In this document: piece after piece, positions 50,504 to 60,856 of the stretch
How the letters are laid out: every line of letters begins with the position of its first letter
Numbering within the stretch: position 1 is the first letter of the stretch
Source: Paenibacillus sp. CC-CFT747
GTDB taxonomy: Bacteria; Bacillota; Bacilli; Paenibacillales; NBRC-103111
Direction: 5' to 3'
Length of the DNA stretch: 64,000 nt
Assembly (NCBI GenBank): GCA_030323305.1
Contig: CP106741.1
Span: 2,639,501-2,703,500, forward strand
Position numbers and translations under genes: made by a program
The notes under the pieces: generated by a model
Databases searched by the model: none
What the model saw: only the letters and a program-made list of their open reading frames with translations
Told to the model about the DNA's origin: nothing

Positions 50504-51360
50504 ATGACTAAAAAAGTGTTCGTGTACGGAACGTTGAAGAAAGGAGAACGAAATCACCGAATCATAGATGCTTTTGTCAAGGACATCACAAAGGCTGTCA
50601 CGCGGGGATGGTTATTTGATCTTGGGGCATTCCCGACGATGGTCCGGGGAAGGGGTTCGTCGAAGGCGAGTTGGTGGAATTTCATCCTGAGGATGAAGCA
50701 AGGGCGTTCGAGGCTATGGACCGACTCGAGGGAGTATCCCCGCAAGCCTCCGAGCTATATGAAAGAGTGCAAACGCTCTGCAGGACCTACGACGGCAATG
50801 AAGTCGCTTGCAATGTCTATGTCATGCCTGAGGTTAGAAAAGAGTGGCTTTCATACAACAGTGAGTTTATCCCGGATGGGATATGGCCGGTTGAGGGAGA
50901 GCCGGCCAGCTGCATATATTTTGCTTATGGCAGCTGTATGAGCCGAGCATCACTTGCTGACACGGTACCCGCCTTTGACCTCATCGGTTCGGCAATCGTT
51001 CAAGATATGCGTGTAGGCTTCACGAGATACTCCAAGAAATGGGGAGGAGGCGTAGCCGATCTAGTCAATGCTCCAGATCACCATACAGAAGGTGTGCTTT
51101 ACCGAATACCGACTAGATGGCTGTCTTTACTGGATATCCGTGAAGGGGCGTATCTGGAGCCTCCGATTTATAGCCGTGTTCCCATTGCCGTTTTTTGTGA
51201 TGGTATTCCCATCCCGGCATTTACGTACGAGGTTGTACGAAAGCATGAAGTGGAGATTGCGCCCCATCCGCAATATATGGAAACCATATTGTCTGGTACT
51301 GATTTGCTTTCAACAGACTATGTTCAAGGGCTTATCAAGCATATGCAATCCCTTGGATGA
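50504..51360 (+). CDS. Two-domain gamma-glutamylcyclotransferase-like protein (one apparent frameshift)
   Basis: About 285 residues carrying two copies of the GGCT fold: the first starts KKVFVYGTLKKGERNH, the second CIYFAYGSCMSRASL. Both have the (Y/A)YG(T/S) phosphate/substrate loop. The first domain has the catalytic Glu region in the expected place (GFVEGELVEF in the repaired frame near 50645), the second has TEGVLYRIP. ATG at 50504 follows AAAGGAGAG. The family cyclises gamma-glutamyl amines or acts on glutathione-type compounds. Tandem fusions are rare; a role in amine or toxin metabolism is possible. Confidence 0.75.
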
Positions 51361-51503
51361 GCCGACCTTCGGTATGAAGCATGAGTAGAAATAAAATAAC
51401 GATAGTAATTAGTTAACTATATGAATAGAAACTGACTTGTTTTTATTTAACCATTTATTGTAGGCTGCCTCTAACTCGTTATTTAATGCAAGGAGAGTGA
51501 TCT

Positions 51504-52184
51504 ATGGGACGGTTTGTTCAAAGCGGAAATGGAAAGGGCAGTTTGAGGGCCATACAAACGCTGGTGAACGAATATTCTGACGTGTTTTTAAGTGAAATTC
51601 GCAAAGCACTCCCGGACCTGCAGACGATAGACTGGGTGTCGCCAAGACGCGATGATGAGATGGCAGAATATCGGGACGAGGCTTTTCTTAAAAAACTCGA
51701 TATTCGGAGCAGATTGAAAGCACCATTGCCAGAGTTTTGGCCTAAAAATGGTCCGCAATGGGATGCGCTTGGAAAAACGATTGACGGTAAAGTCTTTCTT
51801 GTCGAGGCGAAAGCGAATATTCCTGAAATCGTTTCTTCGGGGAGCAAGGCATCGCATCCATCTCTTGGGCTCATCCATCGTTCACTCATAGAAGTACGCA
51901 ACGCTCTTCATATCACCTCAGAGGCAGATTGGACCAGAATCTTTTATCAGTATACAAACCGATTGGCTCATTTATATTTTCTGCGGATTAAAAATAATAT
52001 CCCCGCTTATTTAATCAATGTCTATTTCATCGGTGACGGGTCTGTCGACGGTCCGCAGACCAGGGAGGAGTGGCTAGGTGCCATTCAAGTGATGAAGTCA
52101 TATCTAGGGCTCTCCAAGCGGCATAAGCTAAGTCCATATATGCTAGATCTTTTTATTAATATAAACGTAATAGGACTCGAGTAG
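51504..52184 (+). CDS. Unknown protein with PD-(D/E)XK-like motif
   Basis: 226 residues, ATG with AAGGAGAG upstream. WDALGKTIDGKVFLVEAKANIPE has the D-(x)n-E-A-K signature of the PD-(D/E)XK nuclease fold with a conserved helix after it. Followed by SLGLIHRSLIEVRNAL and LAHLYFLRIKNNIPAYLINVYF, typical of the REase-like core. No modification partner beside it. Probably a small nuclease or its relative; activity not proven. Confidence 0.6.
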   Translation: MGRFVQSGNGKGSLRAIQTLVNEYSDVFLSEIRKALPDLQTIDWVSPRRDDEMAEYRDEAFLKKLDIRSRLKAPLPEFWPKNGPQWDALGKTIDGKVFLVEAKANIPEIVSSGSKASHPSLGLIHRSLIEVRNALHITSEADWTRIFYQYTNRLAHLYFLRIKNNIPAYLINVYFIGDGSVDGPQTREEWLGAIQVMKSYLGLSKRHKLSPYMLDLFININVIGLE

Positions 52185-52487
52185 TATCATATTCGTTCAG
52201 CTCTGTGTTTGTCAAAATCGACCGGCGATCGTTTGATGACGCAGCGGTGATCAAGCATGAGATGGCCATGCTGGAATCCGGTGAGTATTATCTTAGTTAT
52301 GGGGGTTAAGACATGTCAGATTGGTATCTTGTGGCCAGTGACGGTAAAGAGCATAAGGCTGCATTCGCACAAGCTACCGCTGCTGAAGCAGGGAAAATGA
52401 GATGGACACCACGGCTATCCTGGTAGAAGGAAGTACGCAATAAATCCCGCTCTGTATGTATAAATTGACGGATCCGGGGGGACAATC
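52185..52487. pseudogene. Short gene remnants
   Basis: Two short open pieces without proper starts: one at about 52200-52308 (FVKIDRRSFDDAAVI...SGEYYLSYGG) and one at 52314-52427 (SDWYLVASDGKEHKAAFAQA). They look like coding remains but are not identifiable. Confidence 0.35.
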
Positions 52488-52685
52488 TTGGGAGGCATAT
52501 CAATTACAAATGAAGGCAATCATGTCTCCCTTCATTTGGTTGAAGCGGCTCCCCATACACGCCATGGTGTGTATGAGGAGCCGCGCTATTATGTGAATGT
52601 TCCGCGGCTGCTTATAGGGTTTGCTGGCAAGACCAGCGTTGACCTTGGATACGCTGGCTTTGACACCCAAGACGAACATGCGTGA
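52488..52685 (+). CDS. Unknown small protein
   Basis: 65 residues starting at TTG 52488; the only GGGAGG here lies just after that start, so initiation is unclear. Beta-rich (ISITNEGNHVSLHLVEAAP...RYYVNVPRLL). Not recognised; may be a fragment. Confidence 0.35.
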   Translation: MGGISITNEGNHVSLHLVEAAPHTRHGVYEEPRYYVNVPRLLIGFAGKTSVDLGYAGFDTQDEHA

Positions 52686-52815
52686 TTACTTCGCGTACGC
52701 GTTTAATGCTGTGCCTGTGATGGGTGCAACATGGGTATCTATAATATTGTGTCAAAACAATTGATTCGGTTATACTACAGGTAAAGGACGTGATCTTATA
52801 ACAACTCGTAAACTC

Positions 52816-53016
52816 TTGTCTGGTGTCCGAAATGTCGATGGACAACCTATACGAGTAACTATTGGAGCAACTGGTGTTAAAGGAGCTCGGATCATCGATC
52901 CTGCTGGTCCACTCACTGTTCCCGGCGGTCATACAGCCGAATCTAAGGCTGCAATGTCCGAATTCATTCAGAAATGCAAAGTCGGCGAAATTGAAATGAA
53001 ACCTATTAAGCTATAG
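52816..53016 (+). CDS. Unknown small protein
   Basis: At least 66 residues; the frame is open upstream to about 52783 without a clear ATG. Glycine- and proline-rich segment GATGVKGARIIDPAGPLTVPGGHTAES followed by a short helix. Followed by a terminator at 53027. Not recognised. Confidence 0.4.
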   Translation: MSGVRNVDGQPIRVTIGATGVKGARIIDPAGPLTVPGGHTAESKAAMSEFIQKCKVGEIEMKPIKL

Positions 53017-53026
53017 CATCATCTAT

Positions 53027-53055
53027 AGGCACATATTATGTGGGTGCCTTTATTT
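53027..53055 (+). terminator. Terminator after the 52816 gene
   Basis: AGGCAC (53027-53032) with GTGCCT (53044-53049) and TTTATTTT behind it. Confidence 0.6.
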
Positions 53056-53576
53056 TGTCTTGATGAGAAGACCGTGGGATAATGGATAACTTTCGGGAGG
53101 TGATGTCCATGGTCGGTGAGATAGCTAATGTATCGGGCTTTGTTGCTTTGGTCGTTGTTAAGACATCGATTTTTCATGGTTCATTCTCGATTGTGAGAGA
53201 GATTAAGTAAATTCTAAAACTTCAAAACTATGCCTGTTGAAAGCTTAAGCGCTGAAGCCTGGCTTTTTAATATTTGAGGCACTATAAAGCATATTCAAGA
53301 GAGACATCTTTCAAGAGAGACATCTAAAATTATTTGGTACCCTTATACGTACTCTGCTGCTATCGAGGCAGTTAAATAACACAGGTAATCGTTTACCTTA
53401 AGGATTTGCTCTCGGCTCATCTCAATAAATTTAGTCAAATCCTATTACAAAGACAGGAGACCATTACATATCGATGGTCTCCTGTCTTTATTATAGGAAA
53501 AAAGGAGTATGTCTAATTTTGCCGAAATGTTTATGGTGAAAAATTACAGGTAAGTTTTCGAACAGGAGTAGTTGAG
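53056..53576. other. Gene-free stretch
   Basis: About 520 nt; contains fragmentary frames and the long terminator at 53449-53493. A start-like site with AGGAGTAG precedes the next gene at 53577. Confidence 0.45.
53449..53493. terminator. 16-bp perfect terminator
   Basis: Arms 53449-53464 and 53474-53489 are exact complements around a 9-nt loop, followed by T-rich sequence. Confidence 0.85.
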
Positions 53577-54623
53577 ATGAACAAGTCAGTTCTTGTAGCG
53601 TTCGCTTCATTATTAATGTTTTTTGGCATTTTAGGAGTTTTATTTTGGTCTAACAACGCTTACGAGGTAGCAAAGATTAACCAAGCTGAGGCGTTAAATC
53701 AAGATGATCTCGACTCCCCTAAGTCAGGTGAGTTAAGAAGGTTTGAAGGGGTCGTCGTAAGAAGACCATATGAAACCGATCAGGATGTAATGATACTCGA
53801 GATTGCCTCCAAGGACATGAGTATAGGGGTTTCACTCTTCCCCAATATGGGAGTGCTGAAAGATAAGTATGACCTAGGCGATCGGGTGCAGCTAGTCGGT
53901 CTTACTGACATATATAAGAAAAAGATACAGCTAAAGCCACTCTCTAAAACATCAATAAAGCTGATCGATAAGCAAACACAGGGACACTGGTCATTATTTC
54001 CAACGGTTAAACTGGATGAAGTCTCGAATCACACTGGACAGACTGCTGTCATTGAACCGGTATTACTAACAAATGTTAAGGTGCTTCAGAGTAAGGGCAA
54101 AGAGCATGTTTCTTTTCAGGCAATTAATGATAAGACAAAACATAGCGGCATTTCTTACGAAGGTAACTGGAACCAGGCTGACCTGAGCTTAATGAAGTCA
54201 GGGCAACCGTTGAAGCTGTTTGTAGATATTGACACTTATGAAGATAAGCCTTCACTTATCCTTAACGGGGTTGCTGTCTCAAATGAGAAGCTTGATGTAA
54301 AGGTTAATGACGGTGTTAAGGAGATACCGATTATTCCTTGGAATGAAGTGCAAAAGCATATGGGCGAGACAATATTTATTGGACCAGTAACACTAACAAA
54401 ACTAGAAAAATTCAAGAGTAAAGCTGGTCTCGAGCATCTTCGTATAGGGCTCAAATATGGTGATACTGAATTTTCAGGGGTTATGTATGATGGAGTATGG
54501 TCGCAAAAGGAACTTACATTTTTTGCAGCAGGTATCCCCCTTACAATGGAAGTAAAAGTGAGCGACTTTAATAACGCCATATCATTAGAGATACAATCAG
54601 TTCAAAAACACGGAGACAAATAA
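53577..54623 (+). CDS. Exported protein of unknown function
   Basis: 348 residues with an N-terminal membrane helix (VLVAFASLLMFFGILGVLFW) and an extracytoplasmic part built of three similar OB-like beta domains (RRFEGVVVRRPYE..., EVSNHTGQTAVIEPVLLTN..., and EVQKHMGETIFIGPVTLTK...; the second and third repeat the pattern HxGxT-(A/I)-x-(I)-x-PV-LT). Start ATG after AGGAGTAG. It ends 2 nt before the TctA-like gene. Probably works with that permease. Confidence 0.6.
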   Translation: MNKSVLVAFASLLMFFGILGVLFWSNNAYEVAKINQAEALNQDDLDSPKSGELRRFEGVVVRRPYETDQDVMILEIASKDMSIGVSLFPNMGVLKDKYDLGDRVQLVGLTDIYKKKIQLKPLSKTSIKLIDKQTQGHWSLFPTVKLDEVSNHTGQTAVIEPVLLTNVKVLQSKGKEHVSFQAINDKTKHSGISYEGNWNQADLSLMKSGQPLKLFVDIDTYEDKPSLILNGVAVSNEKLDVKVNDGVKEIPIIPWNEVQKHMGETIFIGPVTLTKLEKFKSKAGLEHLRIGLKYGDTEFSGVMYDGVWSQKELTFFAAGIPLTMEVKVSDFNNAISLEIQSVQKHGDK

Positions 54624-54625
54624 AC

Positions 54626-56067
54626 ATGGAGATCCTTTTGATTCTAGCAGCAATACTTGTGGGAGTAGCAACAGGAGTCGTTACGGGCTTAATTCCAGGC
54701 TTACACGTGAATACGATTGCCGCTCTAATGGTTGGTTTTGCGGGAATATTGTTCACCTTTGGTATCAGTCCAATCGTTATCGCAGTATTTATCGTATCAG
54801 TCGCAATTACCCATTCTTTTTATGATTTTGTGCCTTCATTGTTCTTAGGGGTTCCCGCAGATGAGACGTATGCTTTGTTGCCGGGGCAACAAATGGTCAG
54901 AGAAGGGAAGGGTTGGAGGCTCTCCAACTTTCCATCATTGGAAGCTGGAGAGGTCTGTTTCTCAGTACTTTACTCCTAGTCGTCCTCATCATTGCTGATC
55001 AGTTGTCGGGTGGTACTGTAAAGGGGTTCGAACGAGCCTTACAGCCTTGGATGTTTTGGATTCTGATGGTCATTTCGTTTGTATTAGTTGTTACTGAGAA
55101 GAAAAAACTGTGGGCGACAGTTATTTTCCTTTGCAGTGGTATCTATGGGCTAGTTGTATTAGGCTCACCGCTTGTTCCAGGAGGATCGATGGGGGCATTT
55201 AACGTCCTGTTTCCTGCATTAACTGGATTATTTGGGGTAAGTGGATTAATTCTTTCGTTATTTGAAAAAACCACTACAGCCATTAAACAGAAGAAGGAAT
55301 ATGAAATTGATATACCTCAAGGGAAAATAAACTCCTCGGTAACCACTGGTGCTTTCTCTGGCATGATGGTTGGATTATTGCCGGGATTAGGTGGCGCGAA
55401 TGCAGCTACATTGGTTTTGCTTCTGAACAACTGGTTTAACAAGGGCAAAAATAAGGATAATGGCAAAACCTACATACTCATGACGAGCGCGATCAGCACT
55501 TCGGATGCTCTATTTGGCATCGCCGCACTATATCTCATTAGTAAATCTAGAAGTGGAGCATCGGTAGCTATTGATCAACTTCTATCAGGAACAATTTCGC
55601 TTTTGAACTTAATCTATATTATCGGTGGGATGTTAGCGACGGGTTTGATTGCAAAATTTTCGTTGACGAGATATGGCTTTTTGTTCAGTAACGTGTTCTC
55701 TTACCTAAACTACAAAGTCCTTAGCATGGCGGTTCTAACTTTTATCTTGCTACTTGTATTCCTGACAACAGGTGTCTGGGGCATCGTAATCTTAGCCGGT
55801 GCATCCTTTATTGGGTTAATCCCTCCGTTGGTGAACGTAAGGAGAGCTCAGGCTATGGGATTCTTCTTAGTACCGGTCTTACTGTTTTTCTCGGGTTACC
55901 AACGGCAGATAAGCACATGGTTGTCTATTGAAGCCAAGCTCTCGCCAGTTCAGGAAGTAAACATGCTCCAACTATTATCCAGTGTTGGCGTTGCTTTTGC
56001 GGCAGGTGTCCTCTTGTATTTACTACTCGTTGTTTTATTCAAGAAAACGCAACCACATTTGGATTGA
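54626..56067 (+). CDS. TctA-like membrane permease, orphan (one apparent frameshift)
   Basis: About 480 residues with 10-12 membrane helices. TVVTGLIPGLHVNT-type loop near the start and GLLPGLGGANAATLVLLLNNW in the middle are the paired G-x-PG loops of the TctA (DUF112) family of tripartite tricarboxylate transporters. The frame breaks near 54930 (GGGTTGG). TctB and the periplasmic TctC are missing; instead an exported OB-repeat protein precedes it. Substrate unknown. Confidence 0.75.
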
Positions 56068-56089
56068 GGACAGATAAATCGTTTTATTA

Positions 56090-57093
56090 ATGGGAAGGAT
56101 TATTTTGAGACTTATTAATGATGAAAACCTCATTCTGAAATATCAACGTGTTTTAGAAGAGACGGTTAATGAAAAAATTATTTGCAATGTAGGATATATG
56201 GGAGGAAGCCTTGAGGCAGAAGTATTGTGGTTAGAGGATTTTGGAATATGGTATTATCCTCGGCAACTTGAAAATAAGTATTGGAATGCATTTGGAGTAA
56301 CAAAGCCAAAAGTAGGAAAAGGCGTATCAATTACTGGTGAGTCAATTTCCCGTTATCAGATATAAATAGGTCGATAAATTCTGCTTTTGTAGAAAATGAA
56401 GGAAAGATATTCATAGTTCATCGAGGCAGAATGGGTGGGGGTAAAAGGGAGTTGATCAGTCGCTCTTTCGTAATAATTATATGGGAGACTGGTATGAATT
56501 TATTGATGGCGAAAGGGTTTCGACAGGAGCTTTAGTTGCCAGTTTGTTTTCCGAGGATTTTGTAATGCAGATTGCTCAGTTGTAAATGAGTATGACAGGA
56601 TAAAGAACCTAGGTGATCTGCCTATTGGCACTACGAATGCCACAAACGAAGACGATGATACCTCAAGCTTTTCAAAGGAGTTTGGCGGCAAACGTTCGGG
56701 GGTTATACTGTTTCCGATATTATTGAAGCAAGTTGTAATCATGGCATTGTGGTAAACGCATGTGTTGAATACCTTAAAGGTAAGGGCTATGCTGTGAAGA
56801 ATGATGTAAACAGAGATTTGGTTTTAATGGACTCGTCAGGCAGAGAACGGGCTGTCTTTGAATTTAAGACAGACCTGTCAACGACAAGTCTTTATTGTGC
56901 AATTGGACAGTTATTTTATAATAAGCGAAATTAAGCCATTAAACTTAAATATATTATGGTTTTGCCGGATGGCGATATTAACAAAATTAAGTCTAAGCTG
57001 CAAGAACTTCAGATTGAGTTGATCACATACCAAATGAACAGTAGTAGTGTTTCCTTTAGAAATCTTGTAAGAGTTTTGGAATATTTACAATGA
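56090..57093 (+). CDS. Restriction-like protein, broken by several apparent frameshifts
   Basis: One gene of about 333 residues read in several pieces (breaks near 56345, 56450, 56575, 56700 and 56935). The middle contains SINSAFVENEGKIFIVHRGRMGGGK and WYEFIDGERVSTGALVASLF; the C-terminal part has RERAVFEFKTDLSTTSLYCAIGQLFYN, an E-x-K-x-D motif as in REase-fold nucleases, and ends LVRVLEYLQ. Such layouts occur in proteins that bind modified DNA and cut it. The degree of breakage is the highest in the window, so true inactivation is possible. Confidence 0.5.
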
Positions 57094-57110
57094 GGTAAAG
57101 TTCGAGTCAA

Positions 57111-57827
57111 GTGGTTCAAGGGGTGAAAGAATTGGGCTATAAGGATGAAAGCATAATCGGAAAACCTATCTGCCAAAGAGAGATACTTTTTCAGACTGAC
57201 GATAAAGTGATTGAGAAACGCGAATTACTGCAGATTGAGTTAAATAAACAGGGAGATAAATCAGTAGCTATAATAATGATGAACCCATCAGAGGCTGATT
57301 CAAATAAATCTGATGGAACAGTAAACAAGGTTATCGAGTTCTTTCTTAAAGTTCAGCGTCCTCTAAATGAAGGAAGTAGAAAAATCACCGATATCAAGTA
57401 TTTAAATGTCTTGAATTTACTACCTATCTATAATCCTAAGTCGAAGGGATTGCTCGATGATCTCGGCATTGTAAGTAAAGAGAAGTCAAAGGAATATTTG
57501 CTATCACTACTTGATTCTAATATTCAAATAAACATCGAGACATTAAGAAAGTCAGATTATGTCGTATTAGCGTGGGGAATGCCAGACAACTTTCCACTTA
57601 CGTTATATTTTGAACTGGCAGCAAAGGTTCTCAAAGAGATATCTTCAATTAAGGAGATCTATGTTTTTAGAGTAAGGAATTCTAAGGCTACATATCATTT
57701 GACTAAGCACTTAAACCCGCCGCATCCATCTTATTGCCAGCTTCTAGGATTAGTTCGAGTTGATGTTGATAAATTTTACCGAATAATTCCACGAGATTTC
57801 GAAGATGAAAACATTAGTCAGTCATGA
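57111..57827 (+). CDS. DUF1643 domain protein
   Basis: 238 residues. SVAIIMMNPSEADSNKSDGT, YLNVLNLLPIYNPKSKGL, VVLAWGMPDNF and NPPHPSYCQLLGL are the conserved blocks of DUF1643. GTG start at 57111 or 57123. The family is common in defence islands and phages; enzymatic role unknown. Confidence 0.8.
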   Translation: MVQGVKELGYKDESIIGKPICQREILFQTDDKVIEKRELLQIELNKQGDKSVAIIMMNPSEADSNKSDGTVNKVIEFFLKVQRPLNEGSRKITDIKYLNVLNLLPIYNPKSKGLLDDLGIVSKEKSKEYLLSLLDSNIQINIETLRKSDYVVLAWGMPDNFPLTLYFELAAKVLKEISSIKEIYVFRVRNSKATYHLTKHLNPPHPSYCQLLGLVRVDVDKFYRIIPRDFEDENISQS

Positions 57828-57840
57828 GAAGGAGCACGTA

Positions 57841-58395
57841 ATGAAAGCTTGGGTGAATATCGACAATCCCTCAAAGACATTCAAAATAAAGTCATCTGGA
57901 TAATGATTTATGTTCATATGTATTAGACATGAAATAAATGCAGGGTTGGTTAACGTCAAACAGATGGTTCAGGGTGTTCAGTGCAATAGCATGGTTATGA
58001 TTGGGGTCGGTCGTTACCAATCGGAACTTCTGGAGACACAGTAAAATCGGACGGGTTAATGGACAAAAAGAACAAGACCTCATTAGAGGTTAATTAAGCA
58101 AAGACTCCGAGTTCAAATCAGAATAGGTTTATGTTGACAGTAACACAACTCCTCCTGATTAAACATCAGCTATACCCGCCCTATTCGTTGAGATAACTGA
58201 GAACGAGAGCGCCTTGAGCCGGCTGCCACATCTCGTCCTCGCACGCCTTGATGGATAGCTGGTGGTGTTTTATTTCATTAAACAAAACAAATATTTCTTA
58301 AAATGAATATTTAGTGATTACCAAGATATGGTAAAATTCCACTGGGAATTATGTCGATTATCGAAATATCACAATAACATTAAAGGGGGAGTTAT
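57841..58395. pseudogene. Truncated ORF and degenerate region
   Basis: A 20-codon start (MKAWVNIDNPSKTFKIKSSG) with AAGGAGCACGTA upstream is cut by a stop at 57901. The next ~490 nt hold no gene; a GC-richer patch at 58180-58260 may be mobile-element debris. Confidence 0.4.
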
Positions 58396-59097
58396 GTGTC
58401 TGTTAATGAGTCAACTGGAAGTCAACTGTCGGAAACCACAAGTGTATCTGATCATAATAAAGGAAGGATAATTGGAAAGCTATCTAAAACAACGAACTGG
58501 ATAAAAAGAAAGTGGAATGAAAAACCTATTAGAATGGGAATGGGCGAAAAGTATATAGTAATTACAGCTTTTTCTTATATACTTCTTGCATGCCTAAGAC
58601 TAGGTGACTTTCTCAGCATTGACACAAAGTTAATAGCAATATTAACTATCTCTGGAGGATGCTTTGCTGCTTCTGATTTTCTCGAAACAATTAGCTCTAT
58701 TTGGATGGAAATGGGTAAAAAATTATGGAGTAGAATAGTTTATATTCTTTCTATTTTCACATTAATCCTTGCTGTTACATATTTGACTATCATGCCTTAT
58801 ATTTACTATTCTCCACAAAAGTCAAAGTTCTTTATGGTTCTACTGAATAATCTTATTGATGCAGGAGATGGGATGACTATTCTTGCTATTGGGTTGGTTT
58901 TCGGTTCCATTGTTATTCGTAACCAGGTTATAATCCGAGCCAAAAAAGTAATTGCCGAGTCCATAGAAGCAGAAAAGGTTTCCGCTGGTAATGTGGAAGC
59001 AAAAGAAGCACTAGTTGTTCCACTTACTCAACCTCCCGGTGAATCCGGACATTCACCTCCTAAATCACTAAGAAATAATGATGATAATAAGAACTAA
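58396..59097 (+). CDS. Membrane protein with four helices
   Basis: 233 residues, GTG start with AAAGGGGGA upstream. Hydrophobic segments at about residues 55-72, 80-100, 122-145 and 170-188; N- and C-terminal parts are cytoplasmic, the tail charged. Not recognised. Membrane proteins of this kind often act as abortive-infection effectors in defence islands; that is speculation. Confidence 0.6.
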   Translation: MSVNESTGSQLSETTSVSDHNKGRIIGKLSKTTNWIKRKWNEKPIRMGMGEKYIVITAFSYILLACLRLGDFLSIDTKLIAILTISGGCFAASDFLETISSIWMEMGKKLWSRIVYILSIFTLILAVTYLTIMPYIYYSPQKSKFFMVLLNNLIDAGDGMTILAIGLVFGSIVIRNQVIIRAKKVIAESIEAEKVSAGNVEAKEALVVPLTQPPGESGHSPPKSLRNNDDNKN

Positions 59098-59482
59098 CTG
59101 CAGATAGACGGTGCCCTTTTGAAACGCAAGATCTATGGGCAGGAGAATCGTTTGGTCATCCGGACGGATAACGCCGGGCCTCAATTCATTAGTAAGGCTT
59201 TCTACGCCTTCTATGAGCAGGCTAGCATCGAACATGAACGCATTCCCAACCATACCCCAAACAAGAATGCCTACATTGAGTCATTTCACAGCATTTTGGA
59301 ACGAGAGTGCTACCAGCGCAACTGCTTCGAAACCTATGAAGAAGCGTTTTAGGAAGTTGCCCGCTTTATTCGTTATTACAACCAGGAGCGCCTTCGCGGC
59401 AGTCTCCAAGACTGGCCGCCGCGGGAATATAGGCGGATGAGTGCTGCAGGCACCATAACCCCGCGAGACATCGCGCTATAGT
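59098..59482 (+). mobile_element. IS3-family transposase remnant (C-terminal rve part)
   Basis: KRKIYGQENRLVIRTDNAGPQF, NAYIESFHSILERE and RFIRYYNQERLRGSLQDWPPREYR are the second Asp, the Glu and the C-terminal part of the IS3 OrfB integrase core. An in-frame TAG at 59350-59352 interrupts it and the N-terminal two thirds are absent. The right end may reach the TAGTGTCC...GGGGTTGACC at about 59506-59531. Confidence 0.8.
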
Positions 59483-59622
59483 GCGATTGAGCAAGAATGT
59501 AAGTGGTAGTGTCCATAATTAGGGGTTGACCCGGCATGTCGCCATTTACATTTATAGTTAGTAGTAGAAGCTTTAATACTCTCCTCAAAAGAGAAGAAAG
59601 GAATAATCTAAGGAGGTATATC

Positions 59623-60012
59623 ATGAAAGAGATAGTATATGTTTCCGCATTTACTGGATTAACGTATGGTGCAGGAAGGGATAAGGTCGTCGCAATAACT
59701 TTTAAGGATTTTAAAAATGAACCTGTAAAATTCGAAAAAGAGTATTACAAGGATCATGGTGCTTTTCATATAGGAGACGAAGAAATCGACACACTAAGGC
59801 GAACTGATCCCTCATTTCCCCAACGTCAAGGGAGGACTTTTACGGATTGGGGTCACCACGTTGAAGAATATCTTTCTACCTTGATGATGAGGGAAGAAGG
59901 TTTATTCCTGGAGGGAAGGGCCGCCATCTTTAAATGGCAAGGCCCCCTTGGAAAAGATCATGCCGCTGAAGGCACAAGTTTTCCTTTCCAAATTCAATAT
60001 TCTTACTCCTAA
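59623..60012 (+). CDS. Unknown protein
   Basis: 129 residues, ATG with AAGGAGGTATATC upstream. Beta-rich start (YVSAFTGLTYGAGRDKVVAITFKDF) and a C-terminal RAAIFKWQGPLGKDHAAEG. No domain recognised. Confidence 0.55.
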   Translation: MKEIVYVSAFTGLTYGAGRDKVVAITFKDFKNEPVKFEKEYYKDHGAFHIGDEEIDTLRRTDPSFPQRQGRTFTDWGHHVEEYLSTLMMREEGLFLEGRAAIFKWQGPLGKDHAAEGTSFPFQIQYSYS

Positions 60013-60264
60013 ACGGGAAAGGGATAGCAGCCACTGCTGGATCGGGATATCCCTTTTGTAATTTCAGGGCTCGAATTATGCTTAGCATAGATCTTTGAGC
60101 GGGGACCTCCTGTCATACTTGAAATTTCATTTACCCTTAGTCCGTCTTCTTCTCTCGCTGAGAACAATGCTAATGTTATTTTAACCTGCTTCTCGTCTTG
60201 TCTTTTACGCCCATACGAGTACCCCCTTCGCTTTTTCAGATTTTCATAGATTAATGCGAAGCCG
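60009..60264 (-). pseudogene. Resolvase/recombinase C-terminal remnant
   Basis: An open frame without start: RKRQDEKQVKITLALFSAREEDGLRVNEISSMTGGPRSKIYAK fits the HTH_7 tail of serine resolvases (spaced LxVxEIxxxTGxxRxxIY). The catalytic domain is missing. Confidence 0.4.
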
Positions 60265-60428
60265 AGAGTAGAAATTTATCGTTCAAAGTTAGATTGGTAC
60301 TATCATTAGTAAATTCGTTAGGCTCGTAATTATCCCCATATCGGTTTTGTATTTTACATCAAGCCCATTTATAAATAGCATTATAAGAACAAGAGAAATA
60401 CCTGTTAGAATAGACAAAATTTTTATTT

Positions 60429-60720
60429 TTAAATAGTAATTTTTTTAAGTTCCTGATGAATTTCTATCAGCCTACCATCTTTCTCCTCCGAATTATCCAT
60501 AATACTATGAACTAATTTGTAACCAGTTATTAAAAAAGCAACAAACGTGACTATTGATTGAGCAGAGGTGCTAAATAAATAATAGAAATTGTTTGCATCT
60601 TTAGCAGGTTCGCCGAGAAAATTAGAGAAATCATTAATCAATCTGATGCAACCAAAACTAGCGGCTATTATTAAGAAACCAAAAACGATCTTTTTATAAT
60701 ACTTTATTTAAAATGTTCAC
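60429..60720 (-). CDS. Small membrane protein (one apparent frameshift)
   Basis: About 97 residues if GTG at 60718-60720 and one base near 60690 are used. Two hydrophobic helices (KIVFGFLIIAASFGC and SIVTFVAFLITGYKL) with an acidic loop. Not recognised. Confidence 0.4.
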
Positions 60721-60774
60721 AGAATACCGCAAGAAGTTTGATAGTAAACAACGATTATAATGGAAATGGCAATA

Positions 60775-60819
60775 TATACGAGAAAACCCTAGCTTTTAAT
60801 GCTAGGGTTTTCTCGTATA
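60775..60819. terminator. 19-bp perfect hairpin before the McrB operon
   Basis: TATACGAG... at 60775-60793 and its exact complement at 60801-60819 with a 7-nt loop; TATAAT begins in the right arm at 60816 and may be the -10 of the McrB gene. Confidence 0.7.
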
Positions 60820-60856
60820 ATAGGATTAAAATATACCAATACATGGGGGACCGTAT

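Noticed and set aside
58090..58130. tRNA-like GTTCAAATC string
   Set aside because: No acceptor or anticodon stems can be formed around it.
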